Translations under genes and position numbers: made by a program
NCBI RefSeq assembly: GCF_025639805.1
Contig: NZ_CP106735.1
Location: 744,001 to 808,000 of the forward strand
Reading direction: 5' to 3'
From: Reichenbachiella carrageenanivorans
Lineage (GTDB): Bacteria > Bacteroidota > Bacteroidia > Cytophagales > Cyclobacteriaceae
Length of the DNA: 64,000 bases
Shown: piece after piece, positions 27,148 through 35,620 of the stretch
How the letters are laid out: the number at the start of each line of letters is the position of its first letter
Position numbering within the stretch: position 1 is the stretch's first letter
Notes under the pieces: model-generated
What the model saw: only the letters and a program-made list of their open reading frames with translations
The model's database searches: none
Told to the model about the DNA's origin: nothing

Positions 27148-28325
27148 TTAGTCAAAATTATCTATGACTTTATTCGTATCGCCATAACCTTCATAAATTT
27201 TCTGAGCTGTATTAAATAAATCAATATTTCCTGTTTTATTAAACTGCCTTAGATTGTGATACATTCTTTGAAAAAACTTTGGCGAATTTTGATTCATCAA
27301 AAGTGGCTTGCTAAACGCGGCCACAGAGCCAGCTGCCACCCTCAACCCTTGACTAGCTACTATATTCGAAAAATTATAGGCTGCTCCCGCCTTCCAATAT
27401 GCAGAATTCACAGCCGATGCAGTCCTTAAATAAGCTATATTAACTGAGCTTGCACTTAAATTAGCATAATAAGGAAGTCCAGTTGCTAATTCTCCAGCAC
27501 CTACAGCTAAAACTGGAGTTGTCATAGCCAATCCAGTTACTCCAAGCATTGCAGTTCTGGCTTGCATACCAAATGATTTAATTTCACCAGCAGCATTAAA
27601 AGACTCAGGTCTATCTAAAAGACCAGCCGAGTTCAATTCATCAAACCTAGCTAAATCTGCTCCACTAATAATGCTTTGAGCTTTGATTGCGTATGCATCA
27701 TTCAAACCACCCCTGAAGGTTAAATTATTCCAAGTCCTCTGAAACCAATTTTTTGGATTGTCATACCTACCATCTGGATCAACTAACCTTATCCAATTGT
27801 TTCCCATACTCTTATAGGGGCTTGCATATTGACGAGCTGGATCAGTGACCATCCAACGATTGATACGACTATCGTATGCTCTGGCCTCGAAGTGATTAAA
27901 GCCCGTTTCTTGATCTTCTTCGGAGTATTCTCCTTGATAACCAAAACGATAGGGCTCTTTCTCCCAATGGCTCGCGACACTCCCGCCAGGATAGTAGTCG
28001 GTCATCTCTGAAATATCGAAGCCTAGTATGCTTACGGTGATATCGTCGAAGTTGACCTGTGCCTCCTGCGTCTCATTGGCCACATAGATGTAAATATAAC
28101 CATCCTCGGGCATTTCTATCTCTTGCTGATCGTCTCTGCAGTGCTGGCGTGGCCTGCTGCTGCATCACTTACCATCGCATGGGCATCGGCTGGCGTGATG
28201 TCGTTGAAGTCCTTGTCGAAGACCAAACACTGGATGTAGGCCTTGGGTACGCCCGCAGGTGGTGCCGCCAAAAAGCCTGCAGCAGAGGCCACCGCGCTAT
28301 TGAGCCCGTCGAAGACTTGCTGGCC
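27148..28325 (-). pseudogene. RHS-repeat protein, 5'-truncated and frameshifted, with toxin tip
   Basis: The sequence encodes the C-terminal end of a large RHS/YD-repeat protein. It carries VPKAYIQCLVFDKDFN, then GYIYIYVANETQEAQVNFDD, DYYPGGSVASHWEK, YRFGYQGEYSEEDQETGFNHFEARAYDSRINRWMVTDP and LVDPDGRYDNP, which is the RHS core end. About 190 residues of variable tip follow with no toxin domain that I recognise. The frame changes once, between about 28117 and 28150: GHASTAETISKR ends in a stop, while RDDQQEIEMPEDG continues in another frame. The 5' part stops exactly where repeat A3 begins, so this is an orphan tip cassette, not a full toxin. Confidence 0.8.
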
Positions 28326-28390
28326 TCCTCTGGCGCGCTTTTGCAAAGCGTGACCAATCTAAGTGAGCATTTGTAATGCGATCAAATCTG
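28326..28390 (+). repeat. Structured repeat form A, copy 3
   Basis: This 65-bp copy carries both perfect hairpins (CGCTTT-TGC-AAAGCG and GCATT-TGT-AATGC). It directly abuts the truncated 5' end of the RHS reading frame and has no form B partner nearby. Confidence 0.88.
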
Positions 28391-28435
28391 GCAACCCCAC
28401 TAGTCCTATCGGACGCTAAGACCCAAATGAATAGA

Positions 28436-28582
28436 GCATCCGCTCGATCATAATCCAACTTACAACTGTCAATGTCAGACTATGAAATTGATAACTGGTC
28501 TCGTATAGCATATTTTCTAGCCATTGGTTCGATTAAGGTTATGGTTTTATGGCAGGGCTAATATAGTCGATCGGGCGGATGC
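28436..28582. repeat. Imperfect 16-bp inverted repeat pair
   Basis: GCATCCGCTCGATCA at 28436-28450 is matched in reverse by the segment at 28567-28582 (GCATCCGCCCGATCGA on the minus strand), about 116 bp apart. The rest of 28391-28680 shows no gene. It may be the ends of a small relic element or simply chance. Confidence 0.35.
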
Positions 28583-28680
28583 CCTTTCGCAAAATAGGTC
28601 CTAAGATCGCTCCACTTAACCTACGATAAGAGGAAATTCATATATCAGAGACACTGATTTGCATAAACTTAAGGAAAAGG

Positions 28681-29061
28681 CTAGTTATCCCTAAACTTAA
28701 TTGCCCAACCTTGGCTAAGATTCTCGGGAAATACTATTCCATCAGCGTCTCTGTATTGTTGTTTAGTCAACTTGATCATATTATCAAGGACTTTTCGAAA
28801 ATCAGCATTTTGTGCGCCAGTTGAAATTACACCTTCTAAAAGATCTCCAAATTTCTTTTTGCCTTCAGTTGCTATATTTAATTGTTCTCCCAAGTTATTT
28901 TTAACGTTACCGAGATAGTCGAATTCCATTTTTGGAGTGGCATAGACATAAATGTATATGCCTTTAACTTGCATTACTTCAGCATCAGATTTTAATAATT
29001 GAGATTGCTCACAAGAAATTGTAATTATCACAATTGCCAGAAGATATAGTAATCTTTTCAT
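28681..29061 (-). CDS. Small lipoprotein, possible immunity protein
   Basis: This 126-residue protein has a lipoprotein signal, RLLYLLAIVIITISC, with Cys17 as the likely lipidation site. A helical domain follows (NLGEQLNIATEGKKKFGDLLEGV, then FRKVLDNMIKLTKQQYRDADG). No known family is recognised. It follows a short coding-like relic (29093-29215) by 31 bp, the layout of a toxin tail and its immunity gene. Lipoprotein immunity proteins are known for several cell-wall and membrane toxins. The role is inferred. Confidence 0.55.
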   Translation of the reverse strand: MKRLLYLLAIVIITISCEQSQLLKSDAEVMQVKGIYIYVYATPKMEFDYLGNVKNNLGEQLNIATEGKKKFGDLLEGVISTGAQNADFRKVLDNMIKLTKQQYRDADGIVFPENLSQGWAIKFRDN

Positions 29062-29092
29062 GGCATTTTCTTTTCAGTTAGAGTTATAAATT

Positions 29093-29215
29093 AAGGTCCT
29101 TCTTTTTTTGAATAAAGCAAATTTTGATTATCTCCGCCAAAACGAGCTCGTACCCTAGCCATGCCATCAAATATGATTGGCTCCAAAAGCCTTTGCTCTT
29201 GAAATAGAGAATACT
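29093..29215 (-). pseudogene. Possible C-terminal toxin or protein relic, 40 codons
   Basis: A 40-codon open stretch ends in a stop at 29093 and reads like real protein: FQEQRLLEPIIFDGMARVRA, then RFGGDNQNLLYSKKEGP. It has no start codon of its own within a plausible distance and is closed by a stop upstream. The other two frames also stay open for part of the region, so chance cannot be excluded. It may be the tail of a lost gene that once preceded the lipoprotein. Confidence 0.3.
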
Positions 29216-29244
29216 AGATTCGTCATAACACCGTAAGCGTAAAG

Positions 29245-31266
29245 CTAAAATGATTGACTAGTGCCTTCTTTGATTAAGTAAATGACTACTCTTCTATTAC
29301 GCTCATATTGATATTCCGTACATGGTACACCATTGCCACAGTCATTAACCAACTTGGACTCGCCATGATTGACCAAAGTAATCCTGCGAATATCTATCCC
29401 TCTTTCTACTAAATAATCCCTAGCTGTAACAGATCTGTTTTCGGAAAGCACCTGATTATATTGATAACTATCCCTTGAATCTGTATGTGAGTGCAACTCT
29501 ATACCTATCTCTACATGTTCAATCATAAAATTGACTACTCCTCCAAGTGTCTCCATAGCATCTGTTCTCAACTCATAACTATCTCTATCGAAATAAACAC
29601 TGTCAGCTCTCAACGTATCGCCAATAGAAAATTCATCCACAAAAAAACTTGTTTCATCATATGACTTTATCCTATTGTCTTCTACAGGCACGGCCACTAC
29701 GGGCACTGTACTATCATTACTCACGACTACAGTCTCTGTGCTTATTTCACGCAAGTATAGCCGCCGAATCTCTAAAGTGTCTTCATTAGTATTGTCTGCC
29801 AATTGTTCTGCCATCAAATTGTAATTGAATTTTCTGGCTGTAACTACCCAGTCTGTATGCCTAGGTGTCAAAATAGAAAAATGCCCATTTTTATCCGATC
29901 TGGTATATAAGTACTCTCCTGTTTTTCCTTTGACAAACACATCCGCTCCTTGAATGGGCATATTAGTACTCAAATGACATACTTCACCCATTATCAAACT
30001 GTGCTCAATACTAGGGGCTCTAAACTTATATATATTATCTACATGAGACTCTCCTCTGTTAGAAGAAAAGTAACCGTCAGATTCATTCACTATCAATCCA
30101 AAATCATCTCTTGAGCTATTAAAAGGTGCACCAAGATTACTAACCTGCTGGCCTATTGCCCCCGCATCAAAATCTATACGATAAATATCTAAACCACCCA
30201 ATCCTTCTAAACCATCCGACGCAAAATATAGCTGATCTTGATAGATAAAAGGAAATCCATCCCTACCTTCAGAATTCACACTGGCTCCTAAGTTTTGAGG
30301 CTTGCTCCAACCCTGTGAGTCTCTATACGAAACATATAAATCCGACGCGCCAAACCCGCCAGGCATATCAGATGAAAATATCAATACCGAACCATCTTCG
30401 CTGATAGCTGGCGCACCTATAGAGTAGTTGTCATCGTTGTAGACAAAGGGTGTTTCGTTGACCCATTGCTGGAGGTTCGAATCCCAATTGGCAAAGAAAA
30501 GTTTGAGATTAGTAACGCCATTTTTGCCCTTCTTGAGCTTTTTTCTATCTAGGTTATTTCTCGTATATACTACTGATTGTTGATGATTGTAAAAAACCAA
30601 TGGGCCTTCGTGAAATTTAGTATTCAACCCTCCCTCATAATAACCTATAGCTTCATCCGAATTACTAAAATAGTAGTAATCAAGGAAATTGGACTCGTCC
30701 CAGTTGAATTCATGCTTAACCCACATAGATCGTGGTCTTGACGATACAAACATAATTCCATCCTTAAAAAATGCAGGACTAAAATCCGATCCTTTAGAGT
30801 TTCCCACTATTGGTTCAATTATTACTTGATCTTTATTGATGAAAAACTGATCTATGTCTTCTAATGCAGCCAACTTCCTGCTGCTTCTAGAGTCAGATTT
30901 GGCCTCTACATGATACTGCCCATACCAATACTTGGCTTCTGTATATTTTTGATTACTCAAAAGTGCTTCTGCCAAATAAAAGTAGAAATCTGTATGAGTA
31001 GTGTCGCTTTCGATTGCTTTTTTAAACCAAACTTCTGCGCTATCTGGCTGGTTGAGGTTTCGATACGACAAGGCTACTTGACTGATAGCATACTTTTGAC
31101 TTGCGTCCTTTTTTAACACGAGTTTATAATATGTTACTGCATTAGCGTAACTAAATTCGTTGAATTCTTTGTCTGCCTTGCGCAATACACTAGATGTGAT
31201 TGTCTGACCACACAGTGGCAAACTGAATTGCACAACTAGTATCAGGGTATATATTTTTCTTTGCAT
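29245..31266 (-). CDS. PorE-like TPR / PD40 propeller / CarboxypepD_reg / OmpA protein
   Basis: This 673-residue exported protein has four parts: a signal peptide (YTLILVVQFSLPLCGQ); TPR helices at about residues 25-125; a PD40-type beta-propeller at about 160-415, with repeats like FSPAFFKDGIMFVSSR, GAPAISEDGSVLIFSSDMPGG and GFPFIYQDQLYFASDG; and a carboxypeptidase-regulatory-like domain near 430-500. An OmpA peptidoglycan-binding domain follows (YFDRDSYELRTDAMETL, HTDSRDSYQYNQVLSENR, YERNRRVVIYL). This order matches PorE of the type IX secretion system, but Bacteroidota have many paralogues. It is the last gene of a four-gene operon, 18 bp after the propeller sensor. Confidence 0.8.
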   Translation of the reverse strand: MQRKIYTLILVVQFSLPLCGQTITSSVLRKADKEFNEFSYANAVTYYKLVLKKDASQKYAISQVALSYRNLNQPDSAEVWFKKAIESDTTHTDFYFYLAEALLSNQKYTEAKYWYGQYHVEAKSDSRSSRKLAALEDIDQFFINKDQVIIEPIVGNSKGSDFSPAFFKDGIMFVSSRPRSMWVKHEFNWDESNFLDYYYFSNSDEAIGYYEGGLNTKFHEGPLVFYNHQQSVVYTRNNLDRKKLKKGKNGVTNLKLFFANWDSNLQQWVNETPFVYNDDNYSIGAPAISEDGSVLIFSSDMPGGFGASDLYVSYRDSQGWSKPQNLGASVNSEGRDGFPFIYQDQLYFASDGLEGLGGLDIYRIDFDAGAIGQQVSNLGAPFNSSRDDFGLIVNESDGYFSSNRGESHVDNIYKFRAPSIEHSLIMGEVCHLSTNMPIQGADVFVKGKTGEYLYTRSDKNGHFSILTPRHTDWVVTARKFNYNLMAEQLADNTNEDTLEIRRLYLREISTETVVVSNDSTVPVVAVPVEDNRIKSYDETSFFVDEFSIGDTLRADSVYFDRDSYELRTDAMETLGGVVNFMIEHVEIGIELHSHTDSRDSYQYNQVLSENRSVTARDYLVERGIDIRRITLVNHGESKLVNDCGNGVPCTEYQYERNRRVVIYLIKEGTSQSF

Positions 31267-31284
31267 GAAGTCATTTTATATATG

Positions 31285-33879
31285 CTAGCTGTTTTTTTCT
31301 TTGGCTCGTAGAGACTCTCTATTCCTCAGATACTTCGCCATTCTCAATTCTATGGGCAATAGGACCAAGGCCAACGCCAAATTAGCACATACCTGAAAAA
31401 TGGGTGTCTCACCTACAATTGATTCTATATATGGCTCCAATTCGGTATGGATATATTCGAAAACAATAAATAGACTCACATATACCATTAGTCTAATAAC
31501 AAACAAATTTTGCCCCTTGGCCGAAATCAAATAGGTGATAGAAAATAGGGCAACCATTATCGAAATCTGTAGCAGATAAAACCACCATTTTTTCCAATAA
31601 GGCGAATCTATAACGAAATCTATTTCTTCATAATTGTCGTTCCAAAACTGTGAATGATCTGACTCCCTGATCCTAAAGGTATATTTTCCAGGGTCAAGAT
31701 TGGTGAAAGTGGCCATGTTGACAGACGTGATAGGCGACCACTGCTTGTCGTAACCTTCTAATTGATATTGATAGAATATGCCCTCCGGTTTTTTTAAATT
31801 AATCGATACAAAATCAAAAGTGAGGTGATTCTCTTTGTAGTTGAATCTCAAGTCATTTGGAAGCATATCGTCCAACTTTGCTTGCTTGCTATGGGCCAAT
31901 AGATCGACACGCTCAAAAAAGACACGTATGTCTTGAATATGAGTTCGTCTTTTTTCAATACGATGCTGGATGTGAGGCAGAATCACTTTAGTAACACCAT
32001 AAGGATTCCCAAACCAAATATTGCCTTTAGCGTCTTTGGTTACTGCATTAAGTATTGCCTCTGTCTCCCCTAGTTCGCTTGGGTGGTTAAACCTTCTGAC
32101 TATACCATAAGAAGATTGAATCAGGCTTAGTCCTTTGCGATGTCCTACCCAGACCTGCCCTGCACTATCTACTTCTACTGCATTACAAAAATTGGAAAGC
32201 AATCCTGTTTCTTCATCGAATCGCTGAAAATTGTTGCCATTGAAACTGTACAGTCCTGATCCAGATGTCGCGATCCAGATCATACCTGTTTGATCTTGAG
32301 AAATACTATTTATATCTCTGGCGGGAAAAACATCATCTTTGGTCAGAAAAGCCATTTCTTTCCCTGGTTTGAGTAGTGCCAGTCCCACACTTTGAGCACC
32401 AAACCAAATATTGCCTGCTTGATCTGGAAGAATTGCGAATATTTCATTGTGGTAAAAACCCATCCGTGTATTGAAATGTTCTAAAAGCTCCCCTTGGTGA
32501 TTTATATGATAAACTCCATTTCCAGCAATAGAAACCCACAAATTACCGTCATTAGCTCTAGCGATATACCTCACATGATGAGAAAGTCCTACATCTACAG
32601 GGCTCAGCTTTATATCTTTAAATTCCTTTTTTGCAATGTCGTATCTGATGAGGCCTCTGGTACGTGTGCCTAGCCATACTGTACCTTGCTCTTCGAAAAT
32701 CCGAGTGATTTGAAATTTTTTAGTTTCTTCGATCATTTCGAAAATCAAACTGTCTTGCTCTGGTCGGTTAAATACTTTGACCAACCCCTTATCAGTACCT
32801 AAGTAGTACAAGTCTTCGTTCACATAATGAATATCATTTACACCCTCTATATCACTCGATTTTTTCAATTCATAATGATGGAAAAAAGCCCGGTTCAATT
32901 GTATCAATCCATGGCCAAAGGTCCCGACCCAGATCTCATTTTCACGATCTACGTATAGGCTGCTTATTTGATTTCCAGGAAACCCGTGTACTTTGTCAAA
33001 GTAGGTCAACCGATGTGCATGACTGTCTTTAAGTTCTATTTCTACAAGCCCAGATGCTGCGGTTCCTACCCATAGCGTCTGAAGATGGTCGCGCGTGATC
33101 GACGTAATTCTCTTTTGCTCTAGACCTTCCACTGGGTTAAAAATTCCTTTGGTAGACGCCCCATGTTCTACGTAAAACAAACCCTCGTCAGTACCTACCC
33201 ACAAAATCTCATCATCGTGAGGATCTTCATACAATGCATTTACCGTCTTGCCAAAGGATCCTACAACAAATCCAATCGGCGAAATTTCATCGTCTTCATT
33301 CCATTTCAGCATCAACAAGCCCTCATTTGTACCAATATAAAATCTATCATGATGCCTAATCAGGTCATAAGAAATTAGCTGTGACAACAACTCTATTTCG
33401 ATGTGTTTAGTCTCTCCATTTTCGATTTTAACTAACCCTGAATTCTGAGTGAGCCCCCACAACGCTTGATCGTCATCTTGGTAAAATCGGTTAAGTTTAC
33501 TTGAACCTGAGGCAGCTTCGGCACCTATCAATTTTCTATACTTTCCATGCTCAACAATACTGACACCTCCATTATAATAACCCAAGTACAAATGTTCATC
33601 TGGACCAACCACGCAAGCCGTAACCAAATCTCCAACCATGCTATCCATTTGGCTATAGTGTAGCATTTTTTTTCCATCAAACCGATAAAGCCCATCATCC
33701 GAACCTACCCACAAAAAGCCATCAAGGTCTTGTACAATACTATAAATGAAAATACCTTCAAAGTCTTGGTCTAATCCGTATTGTTTCACTGTAAAATCTC
33801 GAACACTCGCATGTAGACTCATACCCACGATGCCTTGCAAAAACCCTATTAAGATCCACATTTTCATCTTACTCATCAT
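31285..33879 (-). CDS. Propeller/Y_Y_Y membrane sensor lacking a kinase
   Basis: This 864-residue protein has a signal peptide, then about 14 two-component-regulator propeller repeats (IVQDLDGFLWVGSDDGLYRFDG, YVDRENEIWVGTFGHGL, VDSAGQVWVGHRKGLS). A Y_Y_Y domain lies near residues 680-765 (GIFYQYQLEGYDKQWSPIT). About three membrane segments follow (WWFYLLQISIMVALFSITYLIS, FVIRLMVYVSLFIVFEY, ANLALALVLLPIELRM) and the chain ends after a short basic tail. No histidine kinase, response regulator, LytTR or AraC domain is present, unlike standard relatives such as the regulator at 38.4 kb. Its start shares one base with the stop of the upstream gene. It may signal through a membrane partner. Confidence 0.8.
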   Translation of the reverse strand: MMSKMKMWILIGFLQGIVGMSLHASVRDFTVKQYGLDQDFEGIFIYSIVQDLDGFLWVGSDDGLYRFDGKKMLHYSQMDSMVGDLVTACVVGPDEHLYLGYYNGGVSIVEHGKYRKLIGAEAASGSSKLNRFYQDDDQALWGLTQNSGLVKIENGETKHIEIELLSQLISYDLIRHHDRFYIGTNEGLLMLKWNEDDEISPIGFVVGSFGKTVNALYEDPHDDEILWVGTDEGLFYVEHGASTKGIFNPVEGLEQKRITSITRDHLQTLWVGTAASGLVEIELKDSHAHRLTYFDKVHGFPGNQISSLYVDRENEIWVGTFGHGLIQLNRAFFHHYELKKSSDIEGVNDIHYVNEDLYYLGTDKGLVKVFNRPEQDSLIFEMIEETKKFQITRIFEEQGTVWLGTRTRGLIRYDIAKKEFKDIKLSPVDVGLSHHVRYIARANDGNLWVSIAGNGVYHINHQGELLEHFNTRMGFYHNEIFAILPDQAGNIWFGAQSVGLALLKPGKEMAFLTKDDVFPARDINSISQDQTGMIWIATSGSGLYSFNGNNFQRFDEETGLLSNFCNAVEVDSAGQVWVGHRKGLSLIQSSYGIVRRFNHPSELGETEAILNAVTKDAKGNIWFGNPYGVTKVILPHIQHRIEKRRTHIQDIRVFFERVDLLAHSKQAKLDDMLPNDLRFNYKENHLTFDFVSINLKKPEGIFYQYQLEGYDKQWSPITSVNMATFTNLDPGKYTFRIRESDHSQFWNDNYEEIDFVIDSPYWKKWWFYLLQISIMVALFSITYLISAKGQNLFVIRLMVYVSLFIVFEYIHTELEPYIESIVGETPIFQVCANLALALVLLPIELRMAKYLRNRESLRAKEKNS

Positions 33880-34862
33880 TACTTGGCAGACTCCGTTTTG
33901 TACTTCACATTTACTTTGTACTTAAACTTAGGAGGGCCTCCTATAGGAGAAGAAAAAAAAGCAACTGCTTCAGCATACTGATTAGTCAGAAAACAAACCA
34001 TATCATTTCGAGACGTTTTATTTTTCACGATTTGTAAATCCATAGAAGTATTTCGCTCCCCTTCTTCTATATAGTGCTTACTCGTTCCCCAAGTATTATT
34101 CCCCGAAACTTCTGCCTTATGGCGATTTTTTGTAACAGAGTACAGAAGAACAGTACCTTCCTTATCAAAATCAAAATTGTGTTGTGTGAGGCTAATCATA
34201 TCTTTGTCTATAAAAGGATACAAGTGCGCCACAGAATGAATGGCCTCTGGTAGTCTAAATGAATATTCGTAAGTGAAAGCATTGGCTCCTTCTACTTCGC
34301 GATTTACATCGGGCTGAGTACTCAAAAAATACTTGTATAAATTCCCATCGTCTCCTAAAAGACCCTCGGCTATGATTTTGAATACATGCCCATTTACCTC
34401 TTCGGATTTCTCTCCTTCTTGAGGGTTGAATGGGCCAAATGAATACCACCTATTGTCATACTTGGGTTCATTAGAAAAAGTCTTTGAAGCCAGTAAATGT
34501 CCACTGCGATAATTTCCCACGGGATCCGTTTTTCTACTGTCTGGTTCGCTATGAGTACCAGCTCCACTGTAGACCGAAAAATTGGTTCTGGTATTCCATT
34601 CTCCATTTCGTTCATCGATATTACTACCCGTACTAGGATCAAATACTCTTATGTATATAGGCTTAGTAAATGACGAAGGGATGACGAAGAAAAACACCTG
34701 ACTATTGTCGTCATCTCCCCAAGCGGTGTGGCTCTCTGTACCAAAAGTGACTAAGTAGTCTATTTGTTCGAAACTACTTGGCACCATTTGAGCACCTACT
34801 TGAACGGCACTCAACAACACAAATACTGAGCTCATCAAAATTCGGTTTTTAAATCTCATCAT
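33879..34862 (-). CDS. Secreted protein of unknown function
   Basis: This 327-residue protein has a signal peptide (ILMSSVFVLLSAVQVGAQ). A beta-rich mature domain holds LVTFGTESHTAWGDDDNSQVFFFVIP, KPIYIRVFDPSTGSNIDERNGEWNTRTNFSVYSG and, later, FDFDKEGTVLLYSV, ending in FKYKVNVKYKTE. I do not recognise the family. Immediate overlap with genes on both sides (14 bp with the PKD gene, 1 bp with the sensor) shows it is translated with them. It may be the ligand or periplasmic partner of the propeller sensor. Confidence 0.65.
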   Translation of the reverse strand: MMRFKNRILMSSVFVLLSAVQVGAQMVPSSFEQIDYLVTFGTESHTAWGDDDNSQVFFFVIPSSFTKPIYIRVFDPSTGSNIDERNGEWNTRTNFSVYSGAGTHSEPDSRKTDPVGNYRSGHLLASKTFSNEPKYDNRWYSFGPFNPQEGEKSEEVNGHVFKIIAEGLLGDDGNLYKYFLSTQPDVNREVEGANAFTYEYSFRLPEAIHSVAHLYPFIDKDMISLTQHNFDFDKEGTVLLYSVTKNRHKAEVSGNNTWGTSKHYIEEGERNTSMDLQIVKNKTSRNDMVCFLTNQYAEAVAFFSSPIGGPPKFKYKVNVKYKTESAK

Positions 34863-35424
34863 CTTGAATTGAAAGAGTTGTGGTTTGCACCAGATTTATG
34901 GTATCATTCTGATGTATCACTTGAGCTAAAAGTCTGACAGAATAGCTTCCTGCCCGAGGATATTTATGTATTACCTCTTTGCCTACATCGTATGTGCCAT
35001 CACCATAATCCCAAAAAAAATCACTTTGACCTGAAGTACTTGGACAGGAAAGTATTGAGGAAGCCGTAATTGACTTGTCTACATCTTTGCTGATGTCAAT
35101 CGAGAGATGATAATTCTCTGTCACCTCGACCTGACATGTCCATTCCTTTTGAAACAAAGCATTAATTTGGGGGTCTATAACAGATAGGACCACTTCGTAG
35201 GTACCCAGATAACTATAACAATGATTAACTTTCACACCATATTTGAGAATCCCTTCTCCAAATGTCCACTGATAAACAAGGTCTTTTCTGTCCTCCTGAA
35301 CAGACCCTGTAGCATCGAGCTCCACACAATTGTTGATCAGGTAGACAGAGTCATAATCCGCTGTTTGAGCTACAGTATAACTCGATATCATAAAATGGAG
35401 AATGAATGCGATCAAATACTTCAT
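34849..35424 (-). CDS. Secreted double-PKD-domain protein
   Basis: This 191-residue exported protein has a signal peptide, YLIAFILHFMISSYTVAQ, and two PKD-like Ig folds. The first has LVYQWTFGEGILKYGVKVNHCYSYLGTYEVVLSV and the second FFWDYGDGTYDVGKEVIHKYPRAGSYSVRLL. PKD domains mediate protein or glycan contacts. It is the first gene of the four-gene operon, which has a 196-bp upstream gap to the SLC13 gene end with no other gene. Confidence 0.8.
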   Translation of the reverse strand: MKYLIAFILHFMISSYTVAQTADYDSVYLINNCVELDATGSVQEDRKDLVYQWTFGEGILKYGVKVNHCYSYLGTYEVVLSVIDPQINALFQKEWTCQVEVTENYHLSIDISKDVDKSITASSILSCPSTSGQSDFFWDYGDGTYDVGKEVIHKYPRAGSYSVRLLAQVIHQNDTINLVQTTTLSIQDDEI

Positions 35425-35620
35425 GAGTGCTTCTTTTATTCACCCAAATGAAGCTAATCTTTTGATCCATATGAGTTTTACTCGATAGAATCAGAGAAAA
35501 ACCCGTTCACTAGTCGTTTTTAAACTTCGAAAGAGGTCTTATGACTTTCGGAGCCAAATGGTTCAACTTTTTAGTTCGCTATTTTATATCCTTACATCCT
35601 TCTTTATTGATTACGTCTAA

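Noticed and set aside
24437..29215. Insertion sequence or integrative element in the accessory island
   Set aside because: No transposase or integrase frame was found; only short structured repeats and cassette-like genes.
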